7,135 bases of DNA from Desulfovibrio sp. Its GTDB lineage: Bacteria > Desulfobacterota > Desulfovibrionia > Desulfovibrionales > Desulfovibrionaceae. The stretch is taken from contig JAAUYW010000127.1 in the NCBI GenBank assembly GCA_014804915.1, forward strand, positions 1 through 7,135, given 5' to 3'. Below are positions 1 to 7,135 of the stretch, in pieces. Every line of letters starts with the position of its first letter. The first letter of the stretch is position 1. The position numbers were made by a program, and so were the translations under genes. Under the pieces are notes generated by a model that had not been told where the DNA came from, ran no database searches, and worked only from the letters and a program-made list of their open reading frames with translations.

Positions 1-3000
1 AACGCTAAATTCAAGGTTGTTGGCGCATCCTCACGGGCGTTTGGCGTATTTATGAACTCCATAGACACCAATGGCAAGTTTTCCGATCTTCTTGCAGGCA
101 CTCTGGATAAAAGCAAGGCCAAAGGCTATGCCGATGATGATGTGGAGAGCATTGTTTCCTGGCTCGCCACGCAGAATGGCGATCAAGTTGAATTTGAAGA
201 TGTGCAAGCGCTCTACAAGGGCACCGCGCCTATGGAAAGCATTGTCGATCTTGCGCAGTTTGAAAGCGTTGCCATAACGCCAGACGGTATGCTTGAGCCG
301 TATGCCAAATATTGTTCGGGTGATGTTGTATCAAAAATGAACGGATTGCGCACAGCAATGTGCGCAACAGATGACGAAAAAATCATCGCCAAATTCCAGC
401 AGCAGATAGACACCATGAACGCCAATATTAAGCGCGTCCCGGTGGAGAATATTGTTTTTGGGCTACAAAATAAATGGTTCTCCAGGCAGTATATTTTGGA
501 CTATCTGCATGAAAATGGCTATTCAGAGGCCGTTTATGGAGAGATGCGCGATGTTGAGGTGGAAGATTATGACGGCAAAATGATAACACGCAAAGAATTT
601 GTCATTGATCCAGATGCGGTCAATGGTGAGTTCAGGATAAATGGCGTGCGAGGTCGCGAGCCGCAAGGTTTTGTAAAACAGCTTGAGAAATATCTTAATG
701 GCGGAAATATCACTTCCAGCGGCAAAGATGCGCAGGAAAATATCTCTCAATATAAAAGGGACGCGAAGCTGCTTGAATTTGGGTTTGACTCCTGGATGAA
801 ACAACATCCTGATTCGGATGATCTGGCAGAAGATTATAGCCTGCGCTTTAATGGCTATGTGCCAGTTGAATATGATACAGGAGATCTGGGTATTGAAGAC
901 TTGATTTCTGGAGAAATCACGCCGCATACATACCAAAATGCTGAAGTAAGGCGCTTGTCCGAACAAGGGTCAGGCATTTGCGGATTCGGCACAGGTCTTG
1001 GAAAATCATTCACAGCTTTGGCTATGGCCGCTTATAATTACAAAAAAGGCCGCGCAAAACGGACATGTGTGGTTGTGCCTTCCGCCGTACTTGAGAACTG
1101 GTATCACGAAGCACGCGCCTTTTACAATGAAAGCTACATGCGGTCAAATGTGCTATTTGTGGGCCTTGAGCCCAAAGTGAGCAAGGATGGCGATATAGAA
1201 CGCCGCCCGATCCTTGATGTAGATGGTAATCCCAAGACAGGCAAGAATGGCCTGCCGCTGATGCAAGATGTGGTGCGTTTCACCAGGAGTAAGGAAGACA
1301 TTTTCGCGGCTTTATCCAAGATTCCGCAATCAAACTATTCTTTGGTGGTAATAACCAAAGAGAAATTTCAGTCGATTCCAGTTCGCCCGGAGACCATGAA
1401 AGCTTACACAGAGGATATGGTCAAGCGCAATCTAATTTCAGATGCGCAGGCGGATAAGGCGCATCAAAACGCAGCCAAGAAAGGTGGCACCTCATATGCT
1501 GAAGACGTGCGCAAGAATCAGCTTGAGGGCCAGTTCAGCAATGAGGGAGGCGCGAAAAAAGGCGAATTGCCCTACCTTGAGGATATGGGGTTTGATTCCA
1601 TCATTACTGATGAAAGCCATTTCTTCAAAAATTCAATGAAAGCGCAAAAGACCGGCGGCGTTGTGGGAGTACCGAGCCCTGATCCGTCCCAGATTGCTGT
1701 TGACATGTCCATAAAATGCGATTGGCTCCGCCGTAATAATAACGGACGAGGGGTGTATGGGTTGACCGCAACGCCTGTTACTAACAGCCCGATTGAAATA
1801 TTTAACATGTTGAGCCTTGTCGCGCCCAAGGAAGATTTTGAGCAAATGGGCATTTACACGGTAGATGATTTTGTGCGCATGTTCGGAGAAATGGAGGAAA
1901 GAGACCGTATTAACGTGGCAAATGATGTGGTTCAAGCAACTACGCTTGTTGGATTCAAAAATCTAGACGGCTTGCGCAATCTCTTTGGCAAATATGTCAA
2001 TATCAAGACAGTGCAAGATGTAGATGGCGAAATCCATGTGCCAAATGCTTTTGAAACGCAGGAAGAAGTGCCAGTTACAGAAAAAAAAAAAAAAATATAC
2101 GCCTTATTGCGTCTGGAGGCCAAAGCTGCCGCCAGAGACCCAGATGCTAAAGATCAATGGGAAAAACTCACAGGTGGACAGAAGCCGCGCAGCATGTTTT
2201 CAATCATGCGCGATATGGATAGATGCACAACGGACATGGATCTGTATCAGCGTCAAATGACATTTGTTTTTTCCAATACCCATAAAGCGGCTATGGAGAA
2301 GCTTTTGCCGACCTTGCCTAAGTCGTTTACCGTTGAAGAAAAAGATGAAGACACTGGCGAAAAAATCAAAGTAACATATGAATATGAGCCTAAAATTATA
2401 GACAATGGCGATACTTTTTCCCTTATCGTCCATGAACAGCACGAAGCAGCGGTGCTTGATGCTATGAGGAAAGAGAGTATTGCTGAAAATGAAGTCAATC
2501 ACCCATTGACAACCAAATATGCCAAACTCATTGAAAATCTGAAGAAGCATATTGAACAAAACGGAAAGCAGATAATCTTCACAGAGGAAAAGAGCCAGCA
2601 TCAGAAACTTAAAAGGATACTTGTCCACAATCTGCCTTTTGAAGACCAAAACTTTGGCATAATCAATGCTGAAGATGCGGCTGGCGACAAATTGGACAAA
2701 ATATCAAAGGCGTATAATTCTGGCATAATCCGAATTGTGATTGCCAACAAGAAAGCTGAAGTTGGAGTCAATCTGCAAAAGGGAACAACGGCAATTCACC
2801 ACCTTACCTTGCCCTGGACGCCAGCCAGCATAAATCAACGGAATGGGCGCGGAGTGCGGCAAGGCAACAAGGTAGAGACCGTTGAAATCTATTACTATCA
2901 TGGAAAAGGCACATTTGATGCGTACAGGAAGCAGCTTCTGGAATCTAAAGCCAACTGGATCGGCCAACTTTTGAGCGGCAAAGAATCTACCGCTGAAAAC

Positions 3001-4644
3001 GCTGATATTGCTGCACAGGAAGAAATGAACGCATTGATGAGCGGCAATATTGAAGAATATCGCAAAAAGAAGGCGGAGGCTGAAGAAAAGCGCAAAAATG
3101 CGGCCAAGAGCCAGCTTGTGAATCGCTTAAAAATGCTTGCTTCAATTCAAAGCAATTTGGCTACGCTTGAAGAAAGGCGCGAAGCGGCACGCCAAAAAGC
3201 AAATGCCGCGGTTGAGGAGCAAGAGCTGCGCATAAAGAGATATGAGCAAGGCAACAAGGGTGAAGAAACGGTCAAGAAGGCAAAGGCAGAGCTTGTCAAG
3301 CTCCAGGTAAAACTGGCTACGATTGACAAAAAATTTGATGAAGAAAAAACCAAAAGCGAAGCGCAACGCAACATGAACTCGCGGATGTTGCGTGAGGCGG
3401 CCAAAAAAGGAGAATTGCCTTTTGATGAGAGCCTGATTGATCATCCTGAAACCTGTCTTATCACCCTGAAAGGTGAAATATATAAAATTGGCGAATTTCT
3501 GGAATTTCCCCAAAATGAGGATCGTTATCGGTATTATAGCGAACCTGAAGGCGTGTACCAGATCGAGCAACTTGATCAGGAAAGCAAGGAGTTGATTTTG
3601 CGCGATTTGGAGGGATATGGAAGCCTTGTGCGCATAAAGGCGGATAAAGTATCCAACAAGGGCAAAAAGGTCAGCTATTCTGAATCAGAGCTTGCCATAA
3701 AGAGATTAATGAGTGGCAATGTCAAATATCAGGATTTGTCAAGCTGCGGTGTTACAAAAGAACAATTCCTTGAAAATCTTGATACATTGTCGCTGGAAGT
3801 GTCATGGGGCGCAATAATGCAGAAGCCTTCCGGCGAATATCTGTTTGTCAATTCCTTGCATGATATTGAAGACGATTTGCGTTTCGTATGGCCAGAGCCA
3901 GAGAACGAGGATTTTCGTAAAAAAGCTCTTTTATTATGGCTCCATGAAGAAAGAGAGGGCGGATATAATGATTCAAGTGATTTGATGCGCAAGTTTTTTG
4001 GGAATGATTTTGCCACGCTTGCATTGGAGTATGGTCGTAAGGCAAGTCCAGTTGAAATAAATACAGTTATTCGTACAGCATGGGATAATTTTTGGAATAG
4101 GGCCGCTGATAACCCGGTTTACAAGATAAAATTGCAGGCAGGAGAAACAGCTTGGATAAGCAATGCGCTTCTTCAGTCTGCAATGGATATCTTTTCTAAT
4201 AATGGTTACGATAACAAGCAAGACATGGAACAAGCTGTCAATGATTTTGCAGCCGCTAAAGCCACTGAATTGCGGAGAGTGGCTGATGATGCCAAAAAGG
4301 CCGCAGAAGAGCAGGCGCAAGCCAAATTGCGTGAAAGTAAGAATTACAAGGAGATCCCAGGAGATATTGATACAAAATTCAAAGAGCTGGGAATGACGAT
4401 TTGCTATAATACCCAGGATACAAGGTTAAAAATGAAAGCTGGCACACAAAATCTCCCCGCTTTTACGCGGATATTTGTTCAGGATTCGGCAGGGATTGGC
4501 GGTAAATTGTTTCGCGCTAAAGAGGATATTAAAAGGTCTTTTAAGGCTGAATATACAACGCAATGGAAGGAGCGCTTTGGTTCATGGTGGCATATGGGCG
4601 CGGATATTGATCTGAATAGCCTGTACGATGCTATTGCTGGTTAA
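1..4644 (+). CDS. Giant SNF2-like (DarB/N12-class-like) phage helicase, 5' end outside window
   Basis: This is a DNA-dependent ATPase/helicase of superfamily 2, SNF2-like, from the large phage and conjugative-element proteins that often carry an N6-adenine methyltransferase ahead of the helicase. Numbering from the ATG at 52: a linker at about 85-150 has the family pattern (PYAKYCSGDVVSKM, then KWFSRQYILDYL). RecA domain 1 has motif I GTGLGKS (313-319, Lys318), Ia VVVPSAVLENW (340-350), the family segment KFQSIPV (438-444), motif II DESH (520-523) and motif III LTATP (571-575). RecA domain 2 has motif IV IIFTEEKSQ (841-849), motif V ANKKAEVGVNLQKG (898-911) and motif VI QRNGRGVRQGN (929-939). 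A charged coiled coil follows (about 1000-1110), then uncharacterised C-terminal regions ending in a Trp-rich segment (SWWHMGADIDLNSLY). All catalytic motifs look intact. Codons 1-51 are open and no ribosome binding site precedes ATG 52, so the gene is 5'-truncated by the window. No methyltransferase NPPY/F motif is visible, so such a domain would have to be upstream. An anti-restriction or DNA-protection role is inference. Confidence 0.9.
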   Translation, partial: NAKFKVVGASSRAFGVFMNSIDTNGKFSDLLAGTLDKSKAKGYADDDVESIVSWLATQNGDQVEFEDVQALYKGTAPMESIVDLAQFESVAITPDGMLEPYAKYCSGDVVSKMNGLRTAMCATDDEKIIAKFQQQIDTMNANIKRVPVENIVFGLQNKWFSRQYILDYLHENGYSEAVYGEMRDVEVEDYDGKMITRKEFVIDPDAVNGEFRINGVRGREPQGFVKQLEKYLNGGNITSSGKDAQENISQYKRDAKLLEFGFDSWMKQHPDSDDLAEDYSLRFNGYVPVEYDTGDLGIEDLISGEITPHTYQNAEVRRLSEQGSGICGFGTGLGKSFTALAMAAYNYKKGRAKRTCVVVPSAVLENWYHEARAFYNESYMRSNVLFVGLEPKVSKDGDIERRPILDVDGNPKTGKNGLPLMQDVVRFTRSKEDIFAALSKIPQSNYSLVVITKEKFQSIPVRPETMKAYTEDMVKRNLISDAQADKAHQNAAKKGGTSYAEDVRKNQLEGQFSNEGGAKKGELPYLEDMGFDSIITDESHFFKNSMKAQKTGGVVGVPSPDPSQIAVDMSIKCDWLRRNNNGRGVYGLTATPVTNSPIEIFNMLSLVAPKEDFEQMGIYTVDDFVRMFGEMEERDRINVANDVVQATTLVGFKNLDGLRNLFGKYVNIKTVQDVDGEIHVPNAFETQEEVPVTEKKKKIYALLRLEAKAAARDPDAKDQWEKLTGGQKPRSMFSIMRDMDRCTTDMDLYQRQMTFVFSNTHKAAMEKLLPTLPKSFTVEEKDEDTGEKIKVTYEYEPKIIDNGDTFSLIVHEQHEAAVLDAMRKESIAENEVNHPLTTKYAKLIENLKKHIEQNGKQIIFTEEKSQHQKLKRILVHNLPFEDQNFGIINAEDAAGDKLDKISKAYNSGIIRIVIANKKAEVGVNLQKGTTAIHHLTLPWTPASINQRNGRGVRQGNKVETVEIYYYHGKGTFDAYRKQLLESKANWIGQLLSGKESTAENADIAAQEEMNALMSGNIEEYRKKKAEAEEKRKNAAKSQLVNRLKMLASIQSNLATLEERREAARQKANAAVEEQELRIKRYEQGNKGEETVKKAKAELVKLQVKLATIDKKFDEEKTKSEAQRNMNSRMLREAAKKGELPFDESLIDHPETCLITLKGEIYKIGEFLEFPQNEDRYRYYSEPEGVYQIEQLDQESKELILRDLEGYGSLVRIKADKVSNKGKKVSYSESELAIKRLMSGNVKYQDLSSCGVTKEQFLENLDTLSLEVSWGAIMQKPSGEYLFVNSLHDIEDDLRFVWPEPENEDFRKKALLLWLHEEREGGYNDSSDLMRKFFGNDFATLALEYGRKASPVEINTVIRTAWDNFWNRAADNPVYKIKLQAGETAWISNALLQSAMDIFSNNGYDNKQDMEQAVNDFAAAKATELRRVADDAKKAAEEQAQAKLRESKNYKEIPGDIDTKFKELGMTICYNTQDTRLKMKAGTQNLPAFTRIFVQDSAGIGGKLFRAKEDIKRSFKAEYTTQWKERFGSWWHMGADIDLNSLYDAIAG
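2081..2095 (+). repeat. Homopolymer tract of 15 A inside the helicase gene
   Basis: Fifteen consecutive A residues lie in frame and, with flanking bases, encode Glu-Lys-Lys-Lys-Lys (residues 677-681) between motif III and RecA domain 2. Gaining or losing one A would end the protein quickly: the frame for a loss stops at 2258-2260 and the frame for a gain at 2148-2150, leaving only the N-terminal part and RecA domain 1. As read, the frame stays open on both sides and the downstream helicase motifs are in the same frame, so the gene is intact here. The tract could be a site of polymerase or ribosome slippage, or simply an error-prone lysine run. Confidence 0.95.
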
Positions 4645-4650
4645 AGGTGG
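4643..4650 (+). promoter_or_regulatory. Ribosome binding site for the 148-aa gene
   Basis: AAAGGTGG overlaps the helicase stop codon (TAA, 4642-4644) and ends 5 bases before the ATG at 4656. It decides the start: the in-frame GTG at 4647 lies inside this site and would have no binding site of its own. The overlap with the upstream stop suggests translational coupling. Confidence 0.75.
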
Positions 4651-4655
4651 TAGGC

Positions 4656-5102
4656 ATGGGTAAATTATATAAGCCGGATAAAATGGAACTGGAAGCGCTT
4701 CGGAGAGAGGCGACACAAGATGGTAAAGTATCCGAAGCTGAGTGGGTAAAAAAGAATATTGAGCTGACAGCAGGGATACTCCGTAGGGATCCGCTCCGGT
4801 ATCGATCCTATGGGCCATACTGGTGGATTGTCAAACAGTCAATGATCAGTCATGGCCTTGATGAGTTCGGCGATTTTGTAGATCGTGAGTGGTTTGAACA
4901 GGCCGATTATGGTAGCGAATTTTATAATTTGCTGGCCGGATTGCTCTATAGCAACGCGGCCATGGATGCGGGCCTGATTTATTCTAATGCGCACATAATC
5001 CATTTTGAGCCAGAAGATCCTGAAAGCGAGCATGATGTGTTTGAATATGTGGTAGCTGATGACCGGATGGAATCGCTGGCAATCCAGGATACTATCAAAT
5101 AA
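4656..5102 (+). CDS. Uncharacterised small acidic phage protein (148 aa)
   Basis: I do not recognise this protein. The ATG start is chosen because AAAGGTGG sits 5 bases upstream; the in-frame GTG at 4647 would add only three residues. Visible features are a charged N-terminal helix-like region (1-40), a dense aromatic patch DPLRYRSYGPYWWIVK (45-60), a central segment with alternating hydrophobic and acidic residues (WFEQADYGSEFYNLLAGLLY, 79-98), and a strongly acidic C-terminal third (HFEPEDPESEHDVFE, 106-120). There is no signal peptide, transmembrane helix, cysteine cluster or known catalytic motif. The composition fits a soluble, mostly helical cytoplasmic or virion protein. It sits 11 bases after the helicase and 8 bases before the portal gene, so it is almost certainly co-transcribed with both. 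A role as a helicase partner or head accessory protein is possible, but only its position suggests it. Confidence 0.85.
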   Translation: MGKLYKPDKMELEALRREATQDGKVSEAEWVKKNIELTAGILRRDPLRYRSYGPYWWIVKQSMISHGLDEFGDFVDREWFEQADYGSEFYNLLAGLLYSNAAMDAGLIYSNAHIIHFEPEDPESEHDVFEYVVADDRMESLAIQDTIK

Positions 5103-5110
5103 AGTTTGCC

Positions 5111-6784
5111 ATGAGAAAGAAAGATAATGAAGCAAGCATTAATTCTGGTTATCCCTCCCTGGGTGATATTAAAACGGCCAGTGATACAGAGTCCTCCTCG
5201 CTTACATCAATATTCCCTGCTTGGGGGGAAGTAGCCAATAGAGAAGCAGTAATGGTGGGCTTACCCACTACAGGGGCAGCCTATTTTTCTGGCTTCTCCG
5301 GCACTGCAAATTCTGCTGACCAAACTTGGACAAATTTGGGACAAGTTACGGCAGGAGATAAAATGCCACTAAAAAGGGTATTGCCTGTACAGCGGGGTGC
5401 GAGATATGCGGTTCTGCGCTTTATGGCAAAAGACCCTACCATAGATTCCGCTATCAAGATGCACATTTCCAATGCCTTAAGTTCAAAATCAGACACTGTG
5501 GACAGTGTATTTATCAAGGAGCGCGATCCAGAGGCAAAAACTGATAAAATTGTGGCTGATCTGCGCACGGTCCTCATGCCGATTATCAATAAAGACTTGA
5601 ATGAATGGGCACGCAAGGCAGCCGTATATGGGTCTTGTTTTGCGCGTGTTTATGGTGCGCCTAGCATTGGGATCAAGAATGTACGGTGTGATTATTACAC
5701 TCACCCGCGCTTCATCCAAAAATATGAAAAAGCTGGCCGTCTGGCAGGCTTTACCACCACCTATCAGGGAACAAACTCATACTCAAAACAGTTACGCCTG
5801 CTTCCTCCCTGGACTTTTGTCGGTTTTGAAATACCGGAATGGGAAGACTACGAAAATATAGAGCCTATCAATGTCGGTGGAATACCTGTTGATCTGGCGG
5901 TGGAGGACGCAGGAATTGAAGGTCTGGTTGAATCGCAGGAATATGGCACTTCGCTTATCGCTACTGCTTATGGCCCCTGGATGGACTTGCTGGATGCGCT
6001 TTGCTCATTAAAAATGAGCAGGCGCAATGCGGCCAGGCTTGAGCGCATTATTGGCGTTACCACTGGCAAACTGGACCCGGAAAGAGCCGCATATTATCTG
6101 GATATGATAGCCGAAAGAATCAGCAATGCTTCAGATGAAGTGCAAGAACAATCTTTTCTTGATGGCAATGTCCAGACTGTTGTAAATCACTATATACCCA
6201 TGTTCACTGAAAAAGGCGGTATTCAGATTGATTCAGTTCAAGGCACCCCGGATATAAACGGGCTGGAAGATGTGCTTTTTCATGTAAAGCGGCTTGGGTC
6301 CGCTATTGGAGTTGATCCTTCCCTGTTAGGCTTTGGGGATATGCTTTCAGGAGGTCTGGGAGATGGCGGATTTTTCCGTATGTCAGTCATGGCCGCTGTG
6401 AAGGCAGATTTGCTCCGCAAGGCCATAAAAAACGGCATACACCGTTTATGTGAAATTCATATCGCCTACAAATACGGCAAGGTTTTTACGCCTGATGAAT
6501 GTCCCTGGGTAATCGGGTTTAACGCTGTAAACACAGCCATTGAGCGTGAAGAACAGGAAACTATGGAGAGCCGGTCAAATCTGGCTGGCGGCATTATTGG
6601 CGCGATTGCCACAATCGATCAGGAATTTACCATTGCGGATAAAAGGGAGCTTGCTCGTTCAATATGGAAGCTGATACGACTTGATGATGAGGAATTTGAG
6701 AAGGTATTTCCAGAGAAGAAGCAAAAGGAAGCTGAAGCCGTTGAAGCGAAAGCAGCCGCCGCTGGAGAAGAGGGAGAATTTTAG
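5111..6784 (+). CDS. Phage portal protein
   Basis: Portal proteins form the dodecameric ring at one vertex of the capsid, through which terminase pumps DNA and to which the tail connects. The 557 aa fall within the usual range (about 400-600). Recognisable portal-like segments are RYAVLRFMAKDPTIDSAIKM (98-117), a helix near the start resembling the 'previous step, dual state' stretch of T4 gp20-type portals; EWARKAAVYGSCFARVYG (165-182), the typical wing segment; a long helical region with basic residues (MSRRNAARLERIIGV, 302-316) followed by GKLDPERAAYYLDMIAERIS (319-338), like the 'G-L-P-K-A' stretch of T4-type portals; and DVLFHVKRLGSAIGVDPSLLG (387-407, with a glycine-rich loop at 414-420), like the region where portals name their preferred partner step. 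The C-terminus is an Ala/Glu/Lys-rich tail (536-557). The start ATG has only a weak AAAG 6 bases upstream and lies 8 bases after the previous stop, so coupled translation is likely. The call rests on residue patterns and overall fold expectation, not on an alignment. Confidence 0.85.
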   Translation: MRKKDNEASINSGYPSLGDIKTASDTESSSLTSIFPAWGEVANREAVMVGLPTTGAAYFSGFSGTANSADQTWTNLGQVTAGDKMPLKRVLPVQRGARYAVLRFMAKDPTIDSAIKMHISNALSSKSDTVDSVFIKERDPEAKTDKIVADLRTVLMPIINKDLNEWARKAAVYGSCFARVYGAPSIGIKNVRCDYYTHPRFIQKYEKAGRLAGFTTTYQGTNSYSKQLRLLPPWTFVGFEIPEWEDYENIEPINVGGIPVDLAVEDAGIEGLVESQEYGTSLIATAYGPWMDLLDALCSLKMSRRNAARLERIIGVTTGKLDPERAAYYLDMIAERISNASDEVQEQSFLDGNVQTVVNHYIPMFTEKGGIQIDSVQGTPDINGLEDVLFHVKRLGSAIGVDPSLLGFGDMLSGGLGDGGFFRMSVMAAVKADLLRKAIKNGIHRLCEIHIAYKYGKVFTPDECPWVIGFNAVNTAIEREEQETMESRSNLAGGIIGAIATIDQEFTIADKRELARSIWKLIRLDDEEFEKVFPEKKQKEAEAVEAKAAAAGEEGEF

Positions 6785-6790
6785 GAGGGG
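6784..6790 (+). promoter_or_regulatory. Strong ribosome binding site for the last gene
   Basis: GGAGGGG starts in the last base of the portal stop codon (TAG, 6782-6784) and ends 2 bases before the ATG at 6793; the GGAGG core is 4 bases from it. It is the best match to the 16S rRNA tail in the window, clearly better than the site ahead of the portal gene. Confidence 0.8.
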
Positions 6791-6792
6791 AT

Positions 6793-7135
6793 ATGGGAAA
6801 GATCATTGATTGCTCTTTTTCCCTTTTGGACACACAACGCAAGTACACCGGCACTCACAGAAAATATATTATAGAGAACGCCAGAAATATCTGCTATTCG
6901 CCAGTTACAAGAGAAAAAATCAGCAAGCGGGAAGCATACGGTTTTTATGGCCATGGCCGCAGGGTGCTTTGTGGGCGCCCTAGTCTGGAAGTGCAGGAAG
7001 TGGATGTGATAACTTTGCCAGACGGCAAACAGGCAATGGTCAGCAATATACCCAGCAATGTAACCATAAAATTTGAAATTGATGAATCCGGGACGGTTAC
7101 TCATTCGCAGGAAATTCTGGACACTGAAACTGGCC
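6793..7135 (+). CDS. Probable phage head-module protein, 3' end outside window
   Basis: An open frame of 114 codons runs off the end of the window without a stop. It starts at ATG just after a strong GGAGG site and 8 bases after the portal stop. The visible protein begins MGKIIDCSFSLLDTQRKYTG and continues with a basic region (TREKISKREAYGFYGHGRRV, about 43-62), a short hydrophobic-acidic stretch (SLEVQEVDVITLPDGKQ, about 67-83) and beta-like segments (NVTIKFEIDESGTVTHSQEI, about 90-109). There is no signal peptide or membrane segment. In many tailed phages the gene after the portal encodes the head maturation protease, scaffold or a MuF-like head protein, and the His-Gly-Arg near residue 58 loosely recalls the start of some prohead proteases. 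That link is weak. The catalytic region of a protease, if any, would lie beyond the window. Confidence 0.8.
   Translation, partial: MGKIIDCSFSLLDTQRKYTGTHRKYIIENARNICYSPVTREKISKREAYGFYGHGRRVLCGRPSLEVQEVDVITLPDGKQAMVSNIPSNVTIKFEIDESGTVTHSQEILDTETG

Noticed and set aside
523..966. Antisense open frame of 147 codons (also 2200-2649, 3142-3570 and 3973-4320 on the minus strand)
   Set aside because: All lie wholly within the helicase gene, which has intact motifs across its length. They have no recognisable domain and an odd Phe/Ile/Cys/Arg-rich composition typical of antisense shadows.
2024..2260. Overlapping + strand frame spanning the A15 tract
   Set aside because: It has no ribosome binding site or domain, and is low-complexity and Lys/Cys-rich. 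It matters only as the frame entered if the A15 tract loses one base.
1552..3424. Repeated peptide AKKGELP at residues 501-507 and 1117-1123 of the helicase, with similar DNA
   Set aside because: Only seven residues, lysine-rich, in unrelated contexts (before motif II and after the coiled coil). Chance or composition is the simpler explanation.
52..4644. Start of the helicase at ATG 52
   Set aside because: The frame is open to base 1 and there is no ribosome binding site before this ATG, so it is more likely an internal methionine.
4645..4655. Terminator or promoter in the gaps between genes (4645-4655, 5103-5110, 6785-6792)
   Set aside because: The gaps are 8 to 11 bases, too short for a hairpin terminator or a full promoter, and are taken up mainly by translation-start signals.
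4647..5102. GTG start at 4647 for the 148-aa gene
   Set aside because: The GTG lies within the AAAGGTGG ribosome site that serves the ATG at 4656.
5601..5861. 86-codon + strand frame inside the portal gene
   Set aside because: Out-of-frame shadow of the portal coding sequence with no recognisable features.

Overview
The window looks like a compact stretch of a tailed double-stranded DNA phage or prophage (Caudoviricetes). Four genes, all on the + strand, are separated by only 8 to 11 bases, and one of them is recognisable as a portal protein. By eye the base composition is in the mid-40s % GC throughout, with no obvious shift between genes. The host cannot be fixed from the sequence. Shine-Dalgarno-type sites (AAAGGTGG, GGAGGGG) point to a bacterial host.

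Layout: (1) 1-4644, the C-terminal 1,547 codons of a very large SNF2-like superfamily 2 helicase. The frame is already open at base 1, so the true start and any N-terminal domains lie upstream of the window. Its helicase motifs and the linker before them match the large methyltransferase-helicase proteins of phages and conjugative elements (phage P1 DarB-like, 'N12 class' adenine methylase/helicase, the 'polyvalent protein' group). (2) 4656-5102, a small acidic protein of 148 aa that I do not recognise. (3) 5111-6784, a 557-aa portal protein. (4) 6793 to the window end, the first 114 codons of a gene with a strong ribosome binding site. It sits where phages commonly encode a head protease, scaffold or other head-assembly protein, but its function is not established here.

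How the genes may work together: the portal, and probably the gene after it, belong to the head-assembly module. Co-transcription of a giant DarB-like helicase with that module suggests the helicase is made late and may be packaged into the head, then ejected with the DNA to protect it from host restriction, as is known for P1 DarB. This is inference from family and position. No promoter, terminator, tRNA, CRISPR array, insertion sequence or attachment site was found, and no stretch longer than 11 bases lies outside the called genes. The notable local oddity is a run of 15 A inside the helicase gene (2081-2095).
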